The notes: generated by a model from the letters alone, not told the origin. DNA of 64,000 nt from Solitalea lacus (GCF_022014595.1 NZ_CP091740.1:2406200-2470199); one strand, 5' to 3'. Counted from the stretch's first letter, positions 45,712 through 55,336 are shown. Program-made: numbers and translations.

Positions 45712-47088
45712 TTAATTCACGACAATTTCTTCACGCTTTAACCCAAATTTCTCTATTTTGCTATACAAGTGACTCCGTTGGATATCAATCTCATCGGCAG
45801 TTTTTGAAACATTCCAATTATTTTTTTCAAGTTTATGTTTAATAAACTGTTTTTCAATGTGGTCTTTAAACTCTTGAAACTTAGTAAAGTTTTCAAAATC
45901 AAACCCCTTACTATTGCTTGTTGAAACCTGTGGAGTGTGAGAAAACATTTGAACGTCTTTATCTGTGATGACTTTATCACTCATAATGATTAAACGTTCA
46001 ATCATATTATGTAACTCTCGAATATTTCCTGACCACTCCAATTGTTCCAATGCACGCAAGGCCTCCCTGGTCAATTGTTTTCCCGGCATTCCGTAATCTG
46101 AACAGATTTCTTCTAAGAAATTTTGCGCAATTAGGTTAATATCACCGGTTCTTTCTTTTAAAGGTGGAACATTAATTATAATAACGCTCAAACGATGATA
46201 TAAGTCTAATCGGAAATTACCTTTATCAATCTCTTTCAAAAGATCTTTGTTGGTTGCAGCAATTACCCGAACATCCACATCAATTTCTCGTTCACCCCCA
46301 ACACGAGTTATTTTATTTTCCTGTAAGGCTCTGAGTACTTTTGCTTGGGCTGAAAGACTCATATCACCTATTTCATCCAAAAATAAGGTGCCACCATGAG
46401 CTTGCTCAAATTTACCAATGCGTTGCTTTATTGCAGAAGTAAATGAACCTTTTTCATGTCCAAATAATTCGCTTTCAATTAGTTCAGATGGTATTGCCGC
46501 ACAGTTTACTTCGATAATAGGACTGCTTGAGCGATTACTTTTCTCATGAATCCATCGGGCTACAAGCTCTTTACCCGAACCATTGGGGCCTGTCACCAGT
46601 ACTCGTGCATCAGTAGGGGCCACCCGTTCTATTGTTTCCTTAATTTTCTGAATAGCAGCCGAGTTTCCTAAAATTTCACGGGTTTTGGAAACCTTTTTCT
46701 TCAATACTCTAGTTTCAGTGGCTAAAGCACCCCGATCTAGAGCATTGCGAACCGTAATTAAAAGTCTATTTAAATCAGGTGGTTTGGAGATGAAATCGAA
46801 AGCGCCTTTTTTGCTTGCCTCAACAGCTGTTTCTACAGTTCCATGTCCAGAAATCATTATAAACGGCAGATCAGGATTAGTTTGCTGAGAGCGTGTAAGC
46901 ACTTCTAAACCATCCATCTTGTTCATTTTAATGTCGCATAACACAAGATCGTAGTTGTTTTTGGCAATCATTTCAAGGGCAGATGTACCGTTATCGGTAT
47001 CATCAACATCGTAATTCTCATACTCAAGAATCTCGCGCAAGGTATTCCGAATACTGCGCTCGTCGTCAACGATTAATAGTTTTGCCAT
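45712..47088 (-). CDS. NtrC-family sigma-54-dependent response regulator
   Basis: 458 residues from the ATG at 47088 (MAKLLIVDDERSIRNTL). A receiver domain (phosphoacceptor Asp in VLCDIKMNKMDG) is followed by an AAA+ domain with Walker A GPNGSGKELVARW, the loop-1 motif KGSFTSA in place of the usual GAFTGA, Walker B GTLFLDEIGDM, and a C-terminal Fis-type helix-turn-helix (WNVSKTADEIDIQRSHLYSK, shortened: KTADEIDIQRSHLY). No histidine kinase gene is adjacent. A 22-codon in-frame extension upstream lies in the rnpB terminator and is not coding. Confidence 0.93.
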   Translation of the reverse strand: MAKLLIVDDERSIRNTLREILEYENYDVDDTDNGTSALEMIAKNNYDLVLCDIKMNKMDGLEVLTRSQQTNPDLPFIMISGHGTVETAVEASKKGAFDFISKPPDLNRLLITVRNALDRGALATETRVLKKKVSKTREILGNSAAIQKIKETIERVAPTDARVLVTGPNGSGKELVARWIHEKSNRSSSPIIEVNCAAIPSELIESELFGHEKGSFTSAIKQRIGKFEQAHGGTLFLDEIGDMSLSAQAKVLRALQENKITRVGGEREIDVDVRVIAATNKDLLKEIDKGNFRLDLYHRLSVIIINVPPLKERTGDINLIAQNFLEEICSDYGMPGKQLTREALRALEQLEWSGNIRELHNMIERLIIMSDKVITDKDVQMFSHTPQVSTSNSKGFDFENFTKFQEFKDHIEKQFIKHKLEKNNWNVSKTADEIDIQRSHLYSKIEKFGLKREEIVVN

Positions 47089-47100
47089 ATTGTAAATATA

Positions 47101-47142
47101 AAAAACCCTGCAACTATTCAAAATAATAATTGCAGGGTTTTT
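47101..47142 (-). terminator. rnpB terminator
   Basis: A perfect 13-bp stem AAAAACCCTGCAA (47101-47113) / TTGCAGGGTTTTT (47130-47142), immediately 3' of the RNase P RNA on the minus strand. Confidence 0.85.
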
Positions 47143-47149
47143 ATAAAAA

Positions 47150-47525
47150 TGCAAACGTGTAAGCCGGGTTCTGTTTCATTGCAAGATAAAATCTCACAAT
47201 TATCTGTCATTTATCTAGACTGTTTGTTACCAAACAGTTCAAGCAACCTACCCTCCGAAATTAGGCGAGCAGCCCTCAAGCTCCGGTTTATTTGGTTTTT
47301 CAACTCCTGAGGTTTACCGCGATATCAGTCGCCCGATAAAGCCGTGAGCTCTTACCTCACGTTTTCACCCTTACCCCAAAAAAATGAGGCGGTATTTTCT
47401 CTGTGGCACTTTCTGTTAACACTTACATGTTACCTTCCCGTTAGGAAGCAGGATGCTCTATGTTGCCCGGACTTTCCTCTCGTCCAATACTTTGCAATAT
47501 TGGGCCAGCGACAGACCAGTTTGCA
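47150..47525 (-). ncRNA. rnpB: RNase P RNA (M1 RNA)
   Basis: Read on the minus strand, the 5' part contains GAGGAAAGTCCGGGC (complement near 47466-47482) and the 3' part ACAGAACCCGGCTTA (complement near 47158-47174), the universally conserved P4-flanking sequences. The ends can pair as P1 (TGCAAAC 47519-47525 with GTTTGCA 47150-47156). A TAATTTTG -7-like box on the minus strand (47529-47536) is at the right distance for this 5' end. It is the catalytic RNA that matures tRNA 5' ends. Confidence 0.95.
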
Positions 47526-47540
47526 ATGCAAAATTAAAAA

Positions 47541-47960
47541 TTATTGGCACTTTTTAAGGTCTAATTCAACCTGATTTATACTATATGTTGGCAGCTTATT
47601 GCCCCAAGAATTCGTTATGTACGTAATAATCTCAGCAATTTCTATGGTACTTAAGTTATTCCCGGGCATTATTCCGTCATATTCTTTCCCATTAACTAAC
47701 ATTTTATTGCGTTTACCATTTTTTATTAAGCAGGCTATTTGATTGGTATGCTTAGTTAGATAATCAGAACCGGCAAGTGGCGGAATCAATTCTCCTAATC
47801 CTTTGCCGCTATCCATATGACAGTTTTGACAGTATTTCTGATACAGGTATAAACCTTCTGAATAATATTGTTTATCTTTTATTTCCTTTGGATTAGAGCA
47901 TGCAACATTCATAAAAACCGTAGCTGCAATAATCGAAAGCACCCCGATGATTTTACTCAT
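47541..47960 (-). CDS. Cytochrome c lipoprotein
   Basis: 139 residues. A signal peptide ending in NVAC (Cys21) is a lipobox, so the protein is probably anchored at the membrane surface. One class I cytochrome c domain follows with CQNCH near residue 47 and a Met ligand candidate in GIMPGNN. It follows the SCO1-like gene by 11 bases. Its stop is only 15 bases from rnpB. Likely an electron carrier or a reduced oxidase-associated cytochrome. Confidence 0.93.
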   Translation of the reverse strand: MSKIIGVLSIIAATVFMNVACSNPKEIKDKQYYSEGLYLYQKYCQNCHMDSGKGLGELIPPLAGSDYLTKHTNQIACLIKNGKRNKMLVNGKEYDGIMPGNNLSTIEIAEIITYITNSWGNKLPTYSINQVELDLKKCQ

Positions 47961-47971
47961 TCCTTTTAGAA

Positions 47972-48628
47972 CTATTTTTTATTGGATTCGACTAGTAACA
48001 GATCAATATCAGCAATCATCTTTTCAACAGCTTGTTCATTGGTACCATCATAGACTCCACGTATATGTCTATTCTTATCAACTAAAATAAATGCACCGCT
48101 ATGAACAATACCGCCAGGTACAGCAGAATCCTCTTTTGCCATAGTCATATAACTTTGTTCAGCCAATGCATAAATCGAGTCTCGATTACCGGTTACAAAA
48201 TTCCATTGAGTATCATCAACCCCTATTTTATGAGCAAACTTTTTTAACACAGCTACTGAATCATGACGGGGATCAATACTGTGTGAAAGAATACCAAAAT
48301 GAGGATTGCCCTTAAACTTGTTATAAACTATCAGCATGTTCTTTTTCATAATCGGACAAATAGTAGGGCAGGAGGTGAAAAAGAAATCAGCAACGTAGAT
48401 TTTATCCTTAAATGTCTCATTGCTTACCCATTGACTATCCTGATTTACAAACCTGAAAGATTGTATAGTCTGATAAATGGTATCTGTTACTTCATTTCCA
48501 TTAACAATTTTCTTTACGGCTTGTCTTCTACCTAAAATGGGTAATTGCTCATTATTGTTACTTGTACAGGCAAAAAACAAAGGAATTGTTAATGTTAACC
48601 CTAAAAGCTTATTTAATTTTATATTCAT
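47972..48628 (-). CDS. SCO1/SenC family copper chaperone lipoprotein
   Basis: 218 residues. Lipobox FFAC near residue 21, then a thioredoxin-like fold with the copper-binding CPTIC (CxxxC) in FFFTSCPTICPIMKKN and the distal His in GIVHSGAF. SCO proteins deliver copper to the CuA site of oxidases or act as thiol-disulfide reductants. It overlaps the upstream lipoprotein gene by 20 bases and precedes the cytochrome c gene, forming an operon. Confidence 0.94.
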   Translation of the reverse strand: MNIKLNKLLGLTLTIPLFFACTSNNNEQLPILGRRQAVKKIVNGNEVTDTIYQTIQSFRFVNQDSQWVSNETFKDKIYVADFFFTSCPTICPIMKKNMLIVYNKFKGNPHFGILSHSIDPRHDSVAVLKKFAHKIGVDDTQWNFVTGNRDSIYALAEQSYMTMAKEDSAVPGGIVHSGAFILVDKNRHIRGVYDGTNEQAVEKMIADIDLLLVESNKK

Positions 48629-49082
48629 CTAATAGTTGTTTCGTATTCAAAATTGATTGATTTCGCTCTTGTTTAATATTCATGATATCAACTTTAGCCT
48701 TATTTAAATAGCCCATAACTTGTTGATGATCTTTGCCTTCAAATTTTTCATCAAGATTAGTAGTAAAGCCATTCATCCAGTTTGTAGTGTGAATTTCTGC
48801 TGAATCCAATTTTGATGAAACTTTAATTATCCTTCTACGCAACATTGCAGTATCAAAATCTTTATTGCTTCTTTTCAAACTATCTAATTGACTTAATAAA
48901 GTGCTGAGCCTATACCTTAATGAGATTAATTCTTCTTGTTGCGGCATCATTTCATCATGTACCTTTAAACATTCGGTATACAAATCCATCTCCTTTTCTT
49001 GTTCTTTTGTCCCTTTATAATTACAGGCAGTTGTAATTATTGTAACAGCCACAAGCGTTGACAGAAACTTACTTCTTTTCAT
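48609..49082 (-). CDS. Hypothetical coiled-coil lipoprotein
   Basis: 157 residues. Lipobox TTAC (Cys20), then a charged, largely helical region with heptad-like spacing (LYTECLKVHDEMMPQQEELISLRYRL, shortened: EELISLRYRLSTLLSQLDSL). No domain recognised. It is the first gene of the unit with SCO1 and cytochrome c, which suggests a periplasmic role linked to copper or respiration. Confidence 0.75.
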   Translation of the reverse strand: MKRSKFLSTLVAVTIITTACNYKGTKEQEKEMDLYTECLKVHDEMMPQQEELISLRYRLSTLLSQLDSLKRSNKDFDTAMLRRRIIKVSSKLDSAEIHTTNWMNGFTTNLDEKFEGKDHQQVMGYLNKAKVDIMNIKQERNQSILNTKQLLDEYKIK

Positions 49083-49189
49083 AAGGATTTATAGCATGAG
49101 CTTATTTGATTATTAAATCAAAAACTTAATTATCATGGCAGCAAAAATAAGCAATTGATTATGGAGAAGAATGCGTGAGTGCATAAAGA

Positions 49190-49220
49190 AAAAATCCTCC
49201 TGACAAGCAGGAGGATTTTT
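49190..49220 (-). terminator. Terminator of the phosphohexomutase gene
   Basis: Stem AAAAATCCTCCTG (49190-49202) / CAGGAGGATTTTT (49208-49220), 5-base loop, T-rich on the minus strand. Confidence 0.9.
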
Positions 49221-49230
49221 ATGATATGTT

Positions 49231-50640
49231 TTAAGCTAACAGAGTCGCTTTGGTGGCATCTAATATTGAAAATGCATCATCAGATGTGGCAGCTTCAGAG
49301 TAAACCCTTAAAACAGGTTCAGTTCCCGAAGGACGAACCATGACCCAAGATCCATTGCCTACATGGAACTTAAAGCCATCCATATCCTCCACGTTTTGTA
49401 CGTTATATGACCCAAATGACTGATATTTTCTTTCTTTACAAGCAGTAATAATAGCTTGTTTTTTCTCTTCAGTTAAATGTAAATCATAACGTTCAACAGC
49501 AAAAGAACCTACCAAATCGTAAATCTCTTGAATTAGATCATTAAGTGATTTTTTAGTTTTAGCCATGAACTCCCACACTGTTAAGCCAATCCAAATTCCA
49601 TCACGCTCAGGTATGTAACCTGCAATTGCAATGCCTCCAGATTCTTCTCCACCGGCAAGTATCTTTTTGCCTGAGTTTACCATTAGGTCACAAATATATT
49701 TAAAGCCGATTTTGGTAATAGTGTGAGGCAGATTATAAGCACGGCATAAGTCCGCAATTTTTTGTGTACAAGAGAACGTAGTAATTACATCACCATTTAA
49801 GCCTTTATACTTATACAGGTAATGAATCAACAATAAAATAATATGATGGGAATCTACAAATTCACCTTCAGCATTATACAAACCAATACGATCTGCATCA
49901 CCATCAGTAGCTAAACCTGAATCAATATCACCACTTAGTTTAATCATCTCAGAGAATTCTTGCAGATTCTTGTGAATTGGTTCAGGAGCTTGTCCGTCAA
50001 AACCTGGATTATTCTCACAATGCAAGAAAGTAGCCTCAGGGAATAAGCGACGCATTGCATTTTGGCCAGCTCCATACATTGCATCGTAAGCAAAGTTCAT
50101 CCCTGAATTGCGAATCGCATCTAAATCAAAATTCTCTTCAATATGCTTGATATATAAATCTTCAAGATTAATATCTTCAATCAGTCCCTTCTTTTTATAT
50201 TCTTCAATTGACAATAACTCTAATGGAACTCTATCGGGAATAAGATTTTCAACCTCTTCAACCAAAGATGGTGTTGCCGGCCCGCCGTATGCTGCTTTAA
50301 TTTTATAACCACTGTAAGCAGGTGGGTTGTGACTAGCTGTAATGATAACACCTAAGTCTGCTTTCAACAATACAGTTCCTAATGAAACCATAGGGGTTGA
50401 CACAAAGTCTGTCGAAGAAAGAAACACCTTAATACCTGCATTGGCAAATACTTTAGCTGTGGTTTCGGCAAAAAGCTTACCAGCAAAGCGTGGATCGTTA
50501 CCAATAACAACTGTAGCTTTATTGTTCTGTTCTTTGAGCCATAATGCTGTACCATAAGCTACTCTGGTTACATTTTCTACGGTAAATTCCTGAGCTATAA
50601 TGGCACGCCATCCATCGGTGCCAAATTTAATGTTGATCAT
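49231..50640 (-). CDS. Phosphoglucomutase/phosphomannomutase family protein
   Basis: 469 residues. The alpha-D-phosphohexomutase hallmarks are FGTDGWRAIIA at the start, the catalytic Ser in TASHNPPAYSGYK, the metal loop DGDADRIG and the sugar loop GGEESGG; a C-terminal phosphate-binding VRPSGTEPVLRVY closes the fold. It converts hexose-1-phosphate and hexose-6-phosphate; whether the substrate is glucose, mannose or glucosamine cannot be read from the sequence. Confidence 0.93.
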   Translation of the reverse strand: MINIKFGTDGWRAIIAQEFTVENVTRVAYGTALWLKEQNNKATVVIGNDPRFAGKLFAETTAKVFANAGIKVFLSSTDFVSTPMVSLGTVLLKADLGVIITASHNPPAYSGYKIKAAYGGPATPSLVEEVENLIPDRVPLELLSIEEYKKKGLIEDINLEDLYIKHIEENFDLDAIRNSGMNFAYDAMYGAGQNAMRRLFPEATFLHCENNPGFDGQAPEPIHKNLQEFSEMIKLSGDIDSGLATDGDADRIGLYNAEGEFVDSHHIILLLIHYLYKYKGLNGDVITTFSCTQKIADLCRAYNLPHTITKIGFKYICDLMVNSGKKILAGGEESGGIAIAGYIPERDGIWIGLTVWEFMAKTKKSLNDLIQEIYDLVGSFAVERYDLHLTEEKKQAIITACKERKYQSFGSYNVQNVEDMDGFKFHVGNGSWVMVRPSGTEPVLRVYSEAATSDDAFSILDATKATLLA

Positions 50641-50870
50641 AAATTTTCAATTTCGCGGCTAAATTAATGATTCATTATAAAAATTATCGTTATTTTGGCG
50701 AAATTTTAAATTTAAGCGGAACTTAAACAATTCCTTTTAATAAATAGATAAAGGATTGCATTCATTAATGTTAAAATTTCATTAATCCCCGCACAGGTAA
50801 ATGCCTGTAACAAACTTTAATTAGAATTCTAAACTCAATTACATAAATATTTTAAATCATTCACCCAAAA

Positions 50871-52184
50871 ATGAAAGTATTAAAATTTGGAGGAACTTCA
50901 GTTGGTAGTCCAGAGCGCATGCGCAAATTGATGGATATCATTAATCCGAATGAACGTCAGATCATTGTATTATCAGCAGTATCGGGTACAACAAATAACC
51001 TGGTAGAAATTAGTGAGGCATATAAGGTTGATAAGAATAAGGCAACTTCATTAATTGATAATTTAAAATCGAAGTACATAGTTTTTATTCAGGATTTATT
51101 CCCCAAACAAGAGTATTATGCTAAGGGTAATGAAGTAATTGAAACTCATTTTGAGACCATTTATTCATTTGGTAACGAGTCATCATTCACTCCGGCTCAC
51201 GAGCGTGCTATTTTAGCTCAAGGCGAGCTCATTTCTACTAATTTATTTACCATCTATTTGGAGCAAATTGGTATTAATGCGGTTTTATTACCTGCATTGG
51301 AGTTTATGAAGATAGACGAAGACGCTGAGCCAATTGTACCGTTTATTAATGAAAAATTGACGCCAATGCTCGAAGCTAACCCTGATGTTAACTTATTTAT
51401 CACTCAAGGGTTTATTTGCAGAAATCCATACGGTGAAATTGACAATTTAAAACGTGGAGGCAGTGATTACACAGCTTCGTTAATTGGAGCTGGGATCACT
51501 AGTGAAGAGGTTCAGATTTGGACTGATATAGATGGAATGCACAATAATGATCCACGTATTGTAAAAAACACGCGCCCAATTGCCCGATTATCTTTTGAGG
51601 AAGCTGCCGAGTTGGCCTATTTCGGTGCTAAAATTTTACACCCGCAAAGTGTACTGCCTGCTCAAAAATACCGCATTCCCGTTCGTTTAAAAAATACAAT
51701 GGAACCATCAGCACCTGGAACTTTAATTGATGCTCAGCGTAGTGAAGGTGAGATTAAAGCTGTGGCAGCAAAAGATGGTATTACAGCTGTTAAAATTCAA
51801 TCAAGCCGTATGTTAATGGCTTATGGATTTTTACGTAGGGTCTTTGAAGTATTTGAACGCTATAAAACCCCGATAGATGTAATTACAACTTCAGAAGTTG
51901 CTGTATCGGTGACCATTGATAAAACTGATAACTTAAAAGAAATTGTTGCTGAATTAGCAGATTTTGGTTCTGTTGAAGTTGATAAAGACCTGACAATTAT
52001 CTGTATTGTTGGAGACTTTGTTGCTTCGAAAACCGGATATGCAGCGAAAGTTATTAATAGCTTAAAAGAAGTACCAATGCGTATGATTTCTTACGGAGGT
52101 AGTAATAATAACATTTCAATTATTGTTGATTCAAGCTTTAAGAATTCTGCATTGCAAGATTTACATGAAGGATTATTTAACTAA
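50871..52184 (+). CDS. lysC: Aspartate kinase
   Basis: 437 residues. The kinase domain starts with KFGGTSVGSPERM and has FITQGFICRN, RGGSDYTASLIGAG and the WTDIDGMHNNDPR block. Two ACT domains (about 300-437) are the likely site of feedback by lysine or threonine. Monofunctional, not fused to homoserine dehydrogenase. It begins the aspartate pathway and is followed by lysA after 78 bases. Confidence 0.95.
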   Translation: MKVLKFGGTSVGSPERMRKLMDIINPNERQIIVLSAVSGTTNNLVEISEAYKVDKNKATSLIDNLKSKYIVFIQDLFPKQEYYAKGNEVIETHFETIYSFGNESSFTPAHERAILAQGELISTNLFTIYLEQIGINAVLLPALEFMKIDEDAEPIVPFINEKLTPMLEANPDVNLFITQGFICRNPYGEIDNLKRGGSDYTASLIGAGITSEEVQIWTDIDGMHNNDPRIVKNTRPIARLSFEEAAELAYFGAKILHPQSVLPAQKYRIPVRLKNTMEPSAPGTLIDAQRSEGEIKAVAAKDGITAVKIQSSRMLMAYGFLRRVFEVFERYKTPIDVITTSEVAVSVTIDKTDNLKEIVAELADFGSVEVDKDLTIICIVGDFVASKTGYAAKVINSLKEVPMRMISYGGSNNNISIIVDSSFKNSALQDLHEGLFN

Positions 52185-52262
52185 TATCCTTTATACTTAA
52201 GTGAAATAAACTAATTAGTTATAATCAGTTCGCAACAACTGATTTATAAACCAAAAACCAAA

Positions 52263-53417
52263 ATGTTTTCACAAGAACAACTAAACAAATTTAGTACTCA
52301 AGAAACGCCATTCTATTATTATGATTTGGCATTACTAAGAAGAACGTTAGAGGCTTGTTCCACAGCTTCTTCAAAGTATAATTTTCATGTGCATTATGCA
52401 ATGAAAGCAAATGTTGATCCACGGGTATTAGATACTATTCGCTCTTTTAAAATAGGAGCTGATTGTGTTAGTGGTGGCGAGGTTAAGAAGGCAATTGAGT
52501 GTGGTTTTACAAATGATAAGGTTGTATTTGCCGGTGTAGGGAAGTCGGACCCTGAAATCAATTACGCCCTAGATCAAGATATTTTTTGCTTTAACGTAGA
52601 ATCAATTCAGGAGCTTGAGATTATAAATGAATTGGCACTACAAAAAGGTAAAACAGCCAAAGTTGCTTTACGGATTAATCCAAATGTTAATGCTTATACC
52701 CATAAGTATATTACTACAGGATTAGAGGAAAACAAATTTGGAATCAATCAGTGGGAATTCGAAAAAGTTGCTGCAGCGATTAAAATTTTAAGCAACATCG
52801 AGTGCATTGGATTGCATTTTCATATCGGTTCACAAATAACAGATTTTAACGTATTCAAAAGCCTTTGCATAAAGGTTAATGAAATCGTTAACTGGTTTAC
52901 TAATCATCATTTCAATATTAAAGTGATTAATGTTGGCGGTGGCTTAGGGGTTGATTATTATAATCCGGATACGAATAACATTGTTGACTTTGAAACCTAT
53001 TTTAGAATTTTTGATTCCTTCCTGGAAAGAAGTGCAAATCAGGAGGTTCATTTTGAATTAGGCAGGGCTTTGGTTGCCAATTGTGGTTCATTGATTTCAA
53101 GGGTTTTGTTTGTGAAATACGGCCAAGTAACCAACTTTGCTATTTTAGATGCGGGTATGACAGAACTGATGCGTCCGGCACTATATCAGGCATATCACAA
53201 AATCGAAAACTTATCCAAAGATCACAATGTCAAAAATAAGAAATATGATGTTGTAGGACCTATTTGTGAGTCGACTGATTGTTTTGGCAAAGCTGTTGAA
53301 TTACCAGATACTAATCGTGGTGATCTTATAGCTATAAGAACCGCAGGTGCTTATGGAGAGGTAATGGCTTCTAACTATAACCTAAGAAATAAAGTAAATG
53401 TAATTTACAACGAATAG
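52263..53417 (+). CDS. lysA: Diaminopimelate decarboxylase
   Basis: 384 residues. PLP-dependent fold type III: the lysine in HYAMKANVDP forms the Schiff base, with HFHIGSQI, NVGGGLGVDY and ELGRALVANCG for the phosphate site, and CESTDCFG near the C-terminus supplying the second-subunit Cys. It makes lysine from meso-diaminopimelate. With lysC it forms a lysine biosynthesis unit and ends at a strong terminator that now marks the group II intron insertion site. Confidence 0.96.
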   Translation: MFSQEQLNKFSTQETPFYYYDLALLRRTLEACSTASSKYNFHVHYAMKANVDPRVLDTIRSFKIGADCVSGGEVKKAIECGFTNDKVVFAGVGKSDPEINYALDQDIFCFNVESIQELEIINELALQKGKTAKVALRINPNVNAYTHKYITTGLEENKFGINQWEFEKVAAAIKILSNIECIGLHFHIGSQITDFNVFKSLCIKVNEIVNWFTNHHFNIKVINVGGGLGVDYYNPDTNNIVDFETYFRIFDSFLERSANQEVHFELGRALVANCGSLISRVLFVKYGQVTNFAILDAGMTELMRPALYQAYHKIENLSKDHNVKNKKYDVVGPICESTDCFGKAVELPDTNRGDLIAIRTAGAYGEVMASNYNLRNKVNVIYNE

Positions 53418-53432
53418 TAATGATATTCGTCT

Positions 53433-53474
53433 AAAATATAGGGTTACACCAAAAAAGTGTAACCCTATATTTTT
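53433..53474 (+). terminator. lysA (and ancestral ruvB) terminator, intron insertion site
   Basis: Stem ATATAGGGTTACAC (53436-53449) / GTGTAACCCTATAT (53457-53470) with three further A-T pairs and a T-run to 53474. Bidirectional. The group II intron begins two bases after the T-run, as expected of class C introns. Confidence 0.93.
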
Positions 53475-54055
53475 AGTGCGTCAGGCATGTTTAATAGCTC
53501 TAGGGTGCAAGTCCCGAACACGCTTTGTAGTGGGAAGTGTTAGCCGACGGCAAGGGTGTCCTTCGCGAGAAGGAATCTGAAGGAAGCCCAAGGCAAACTC
53601 TCGAGCCTACGAACAGAAACTGTATAAGAGGCAGTCATGGCAGGATAAGATTGCTAAAGAAATCAAAGTCCCACACTACACAGATGCCATGAATGTATAT
53701 GCAGAGGCTACATGAGAGGAAAGCGATTAGACTTACCCTGAGAGATCTGATAACAATCTGGCAGCGGGAGAAGCAACCTAAAGCGGAAACAGCTTGCAGG
53801 GATGCAAGCACTGGTGTTATCAGAAGTCAGCAGAAGCCATAGTATTCCAAGTAATGTTGGGAAAAGGGCTGAATGTTAAAATTGGCAAGGAAACAGCTAA
53901 ATCATTTGAAGCGAAAAAAAAAAAAAAAAGCCGAAACACGTAAGAGAACTGTCTGCATGAGGAAAGGTCGGAAACCGAAAGTAGAATGCAGAAGGAGCTT
54001 AGCAGAAAATGAAAGAAACTGACGGAATTGCCCGAATGCGCTATCGGTTAAAGTA

Positions 54056-55333
54056 ATGCTAGAGAGAATATTCGACAGAAGGAACCTTGAAAGAGCCCTT
54101 GTTGCCGTAGAACGCAACCAAGGGGCAGCGGGTATTGACCATCTGCAGAGCGATGAACTTCGCCCCTATGTAAATGCCCACTATCAAGCCCTACTGAAAA
54201 GTATACTCCAAGGCACTTATGAGCCACAACCCGTGCGGAAAGTAGAAATACGCAAACCACAGGGTGGCAAAAGAATGCTAGGAATTCCTTGTGTAGTGGA
54301 CAGGATGCTGCAACAAGCGGTCTCCCAATGGCTAATTCCGCAGTACGAACAGGAATTTAACGAAAACAGCTTTGGTTTCAGGCCGGGTAAGAATGCCCAT
54401 AAGGCAGTAATGACTGCCCAAAAGTACCTTAACACAGGCCGGGAATGGATAATAGAGCTGGATTTGGAGAAATTCTTCGACAAGGTAAACCACCAGCAAC
54501 TACTGGGTTTACTAAGTAAGAAGATTGCGGACAAACGCACCCTAAAACTAGTCAGCCTTTACCTGAAAAGCGGCATAATGGAAGGCGGAGTGCTAAGCCC
54601 TCGCAGCGAAGGTACCCCTCAAGGTAGCCCGCTAAGCCCATTGCTTTCCAACATCATTTTAAATGAGCTGGACAAGGAGTTGGTAAAGCGGGGACATAAA
54701 TTTGTGCGTTATGCCGATGATTGCAGTATCTATGTACAAAGTAAGAAAGCAGCCCAAAGAGTAGCTGCCGGAATCATAGAATACATAGAAAAGGAGCTAC
54801 TACTAAAGGTAAACAGGGTAAAGACGAAAATCAGCCGACCCTCCAACAGCTACCTGCTTGGCTTCAGCTTTTATAAAACAAAGAAAGGCTGGCAGATTAG
54901 AATAGGAGAACAGCCCTTCCAAAGGGTGAAAGAAAAATGTAAAAGGATAACCCAATCAAGTAACCCCAGCCCAGAAGCAAACAAGCTTAAAAAGCTCGAT
55001 GAAATCATCAGAGGCTGGGTAAACTACTTTAAAATCGCCAATGCGAGAAGTAAAATGGAGAAACTTGATGAATGGTTAAGAACCCGATTGCGAATCAACA
55101 CCTGGAGGAGATGGAAACGGATACGAACCAAAGTCTCCAACCTAATAAAACTCGAAGTAGGAAAATCATTGGCCTATCAGTGGGGCAACACAAGTAAAGG
55201 TGCAGCCAGAGTTGCACACAGCCCCATTTTACTTAGAACGCTGAATATCAGCTACTGGAAAAAGAAAGGCTATTGGGGTTTTCAGCATTATTATTGTCAA
55301 TGGCAAGCCGATGGGCAACCGTCGTTATTTTAA
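54056..55333 (+). CDS. ltrA: Group II intron reverse transcriptase/maturase, copy 1
   Basis: 425 residues. RT blocks are visible in order: GAAGIDHL (RT0/1), KPQGGKRMLGIP (RT2), SFGFRPGKNAH (RT2a), ELDLEKFFDKVNH (RT3), GTPQGSPLSPLLSN (RT4), the catalytic YADD in VRYADDCSIYV (RT5), then LLGFSFY (RT7). The thumb/maturase X domain follows (RGWVNYFKIANAR). The C-terminus lacks DNA-binding and HNH endonuclease domains, typical of class C. It helps the intron splice and reverse-transcribe itself into DNA. Confidence 0.95.
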   Translation: MLERIFDRRNLERALVAVERNQGAAGIDHLQSDELRPYVNAHYQALLKSILQGTYEPQPVRKVEIRKPQGGKRMLGIPCVVDRMLQQAVSQWLIPQYEQEFNENSFGFRPGKNAHKAVMTAQKYLNTGREWIIELDLEKFFDKVNHQQLLGLLSKKIADKRTLKLVSLYLKSGIMEGGVLSPRSEGTPQGSPLSPLLSNIILNELDKELVKRGHKFVRYADDCSIYVQSKKAAQRVAAGIIEYIEKELLLKVNRVKTKISRPSNSYLLGFSFYKTKKGWQIRIGEQPFQRVKEKCKRITQSSNPSPEANKLKKLDEIIRGWVNYFKIANARSKMEKLDEWLRTRLRINTWRRWKRIRTKVSNLIKLEVGKSLAYQWGNTSKGAARVAHSPILLRTLNISYWKKKGYWGFQHYYCQWQADGQPSLF

Positions 55334-55336
55334 CAA

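Noticed and set aside
47344-47574. ORF of 76 codons on the plus strand
   Set aside because: It lies over the RNase P RNA gene on the other strand and ignores its conserved structure.
50641-50870. Lysine riboswitch upstream of lysC
   Set aside because: The region is only about 230 AT-rich bases with two TTCATTAAT repeats and no multi-helix junction recognisable as an L box.
54056-54117. Small minus-strand ORFs over both intron RT genes
   Set aside because: They are shadows of the RT coding strand, repeated exactly in both copies.
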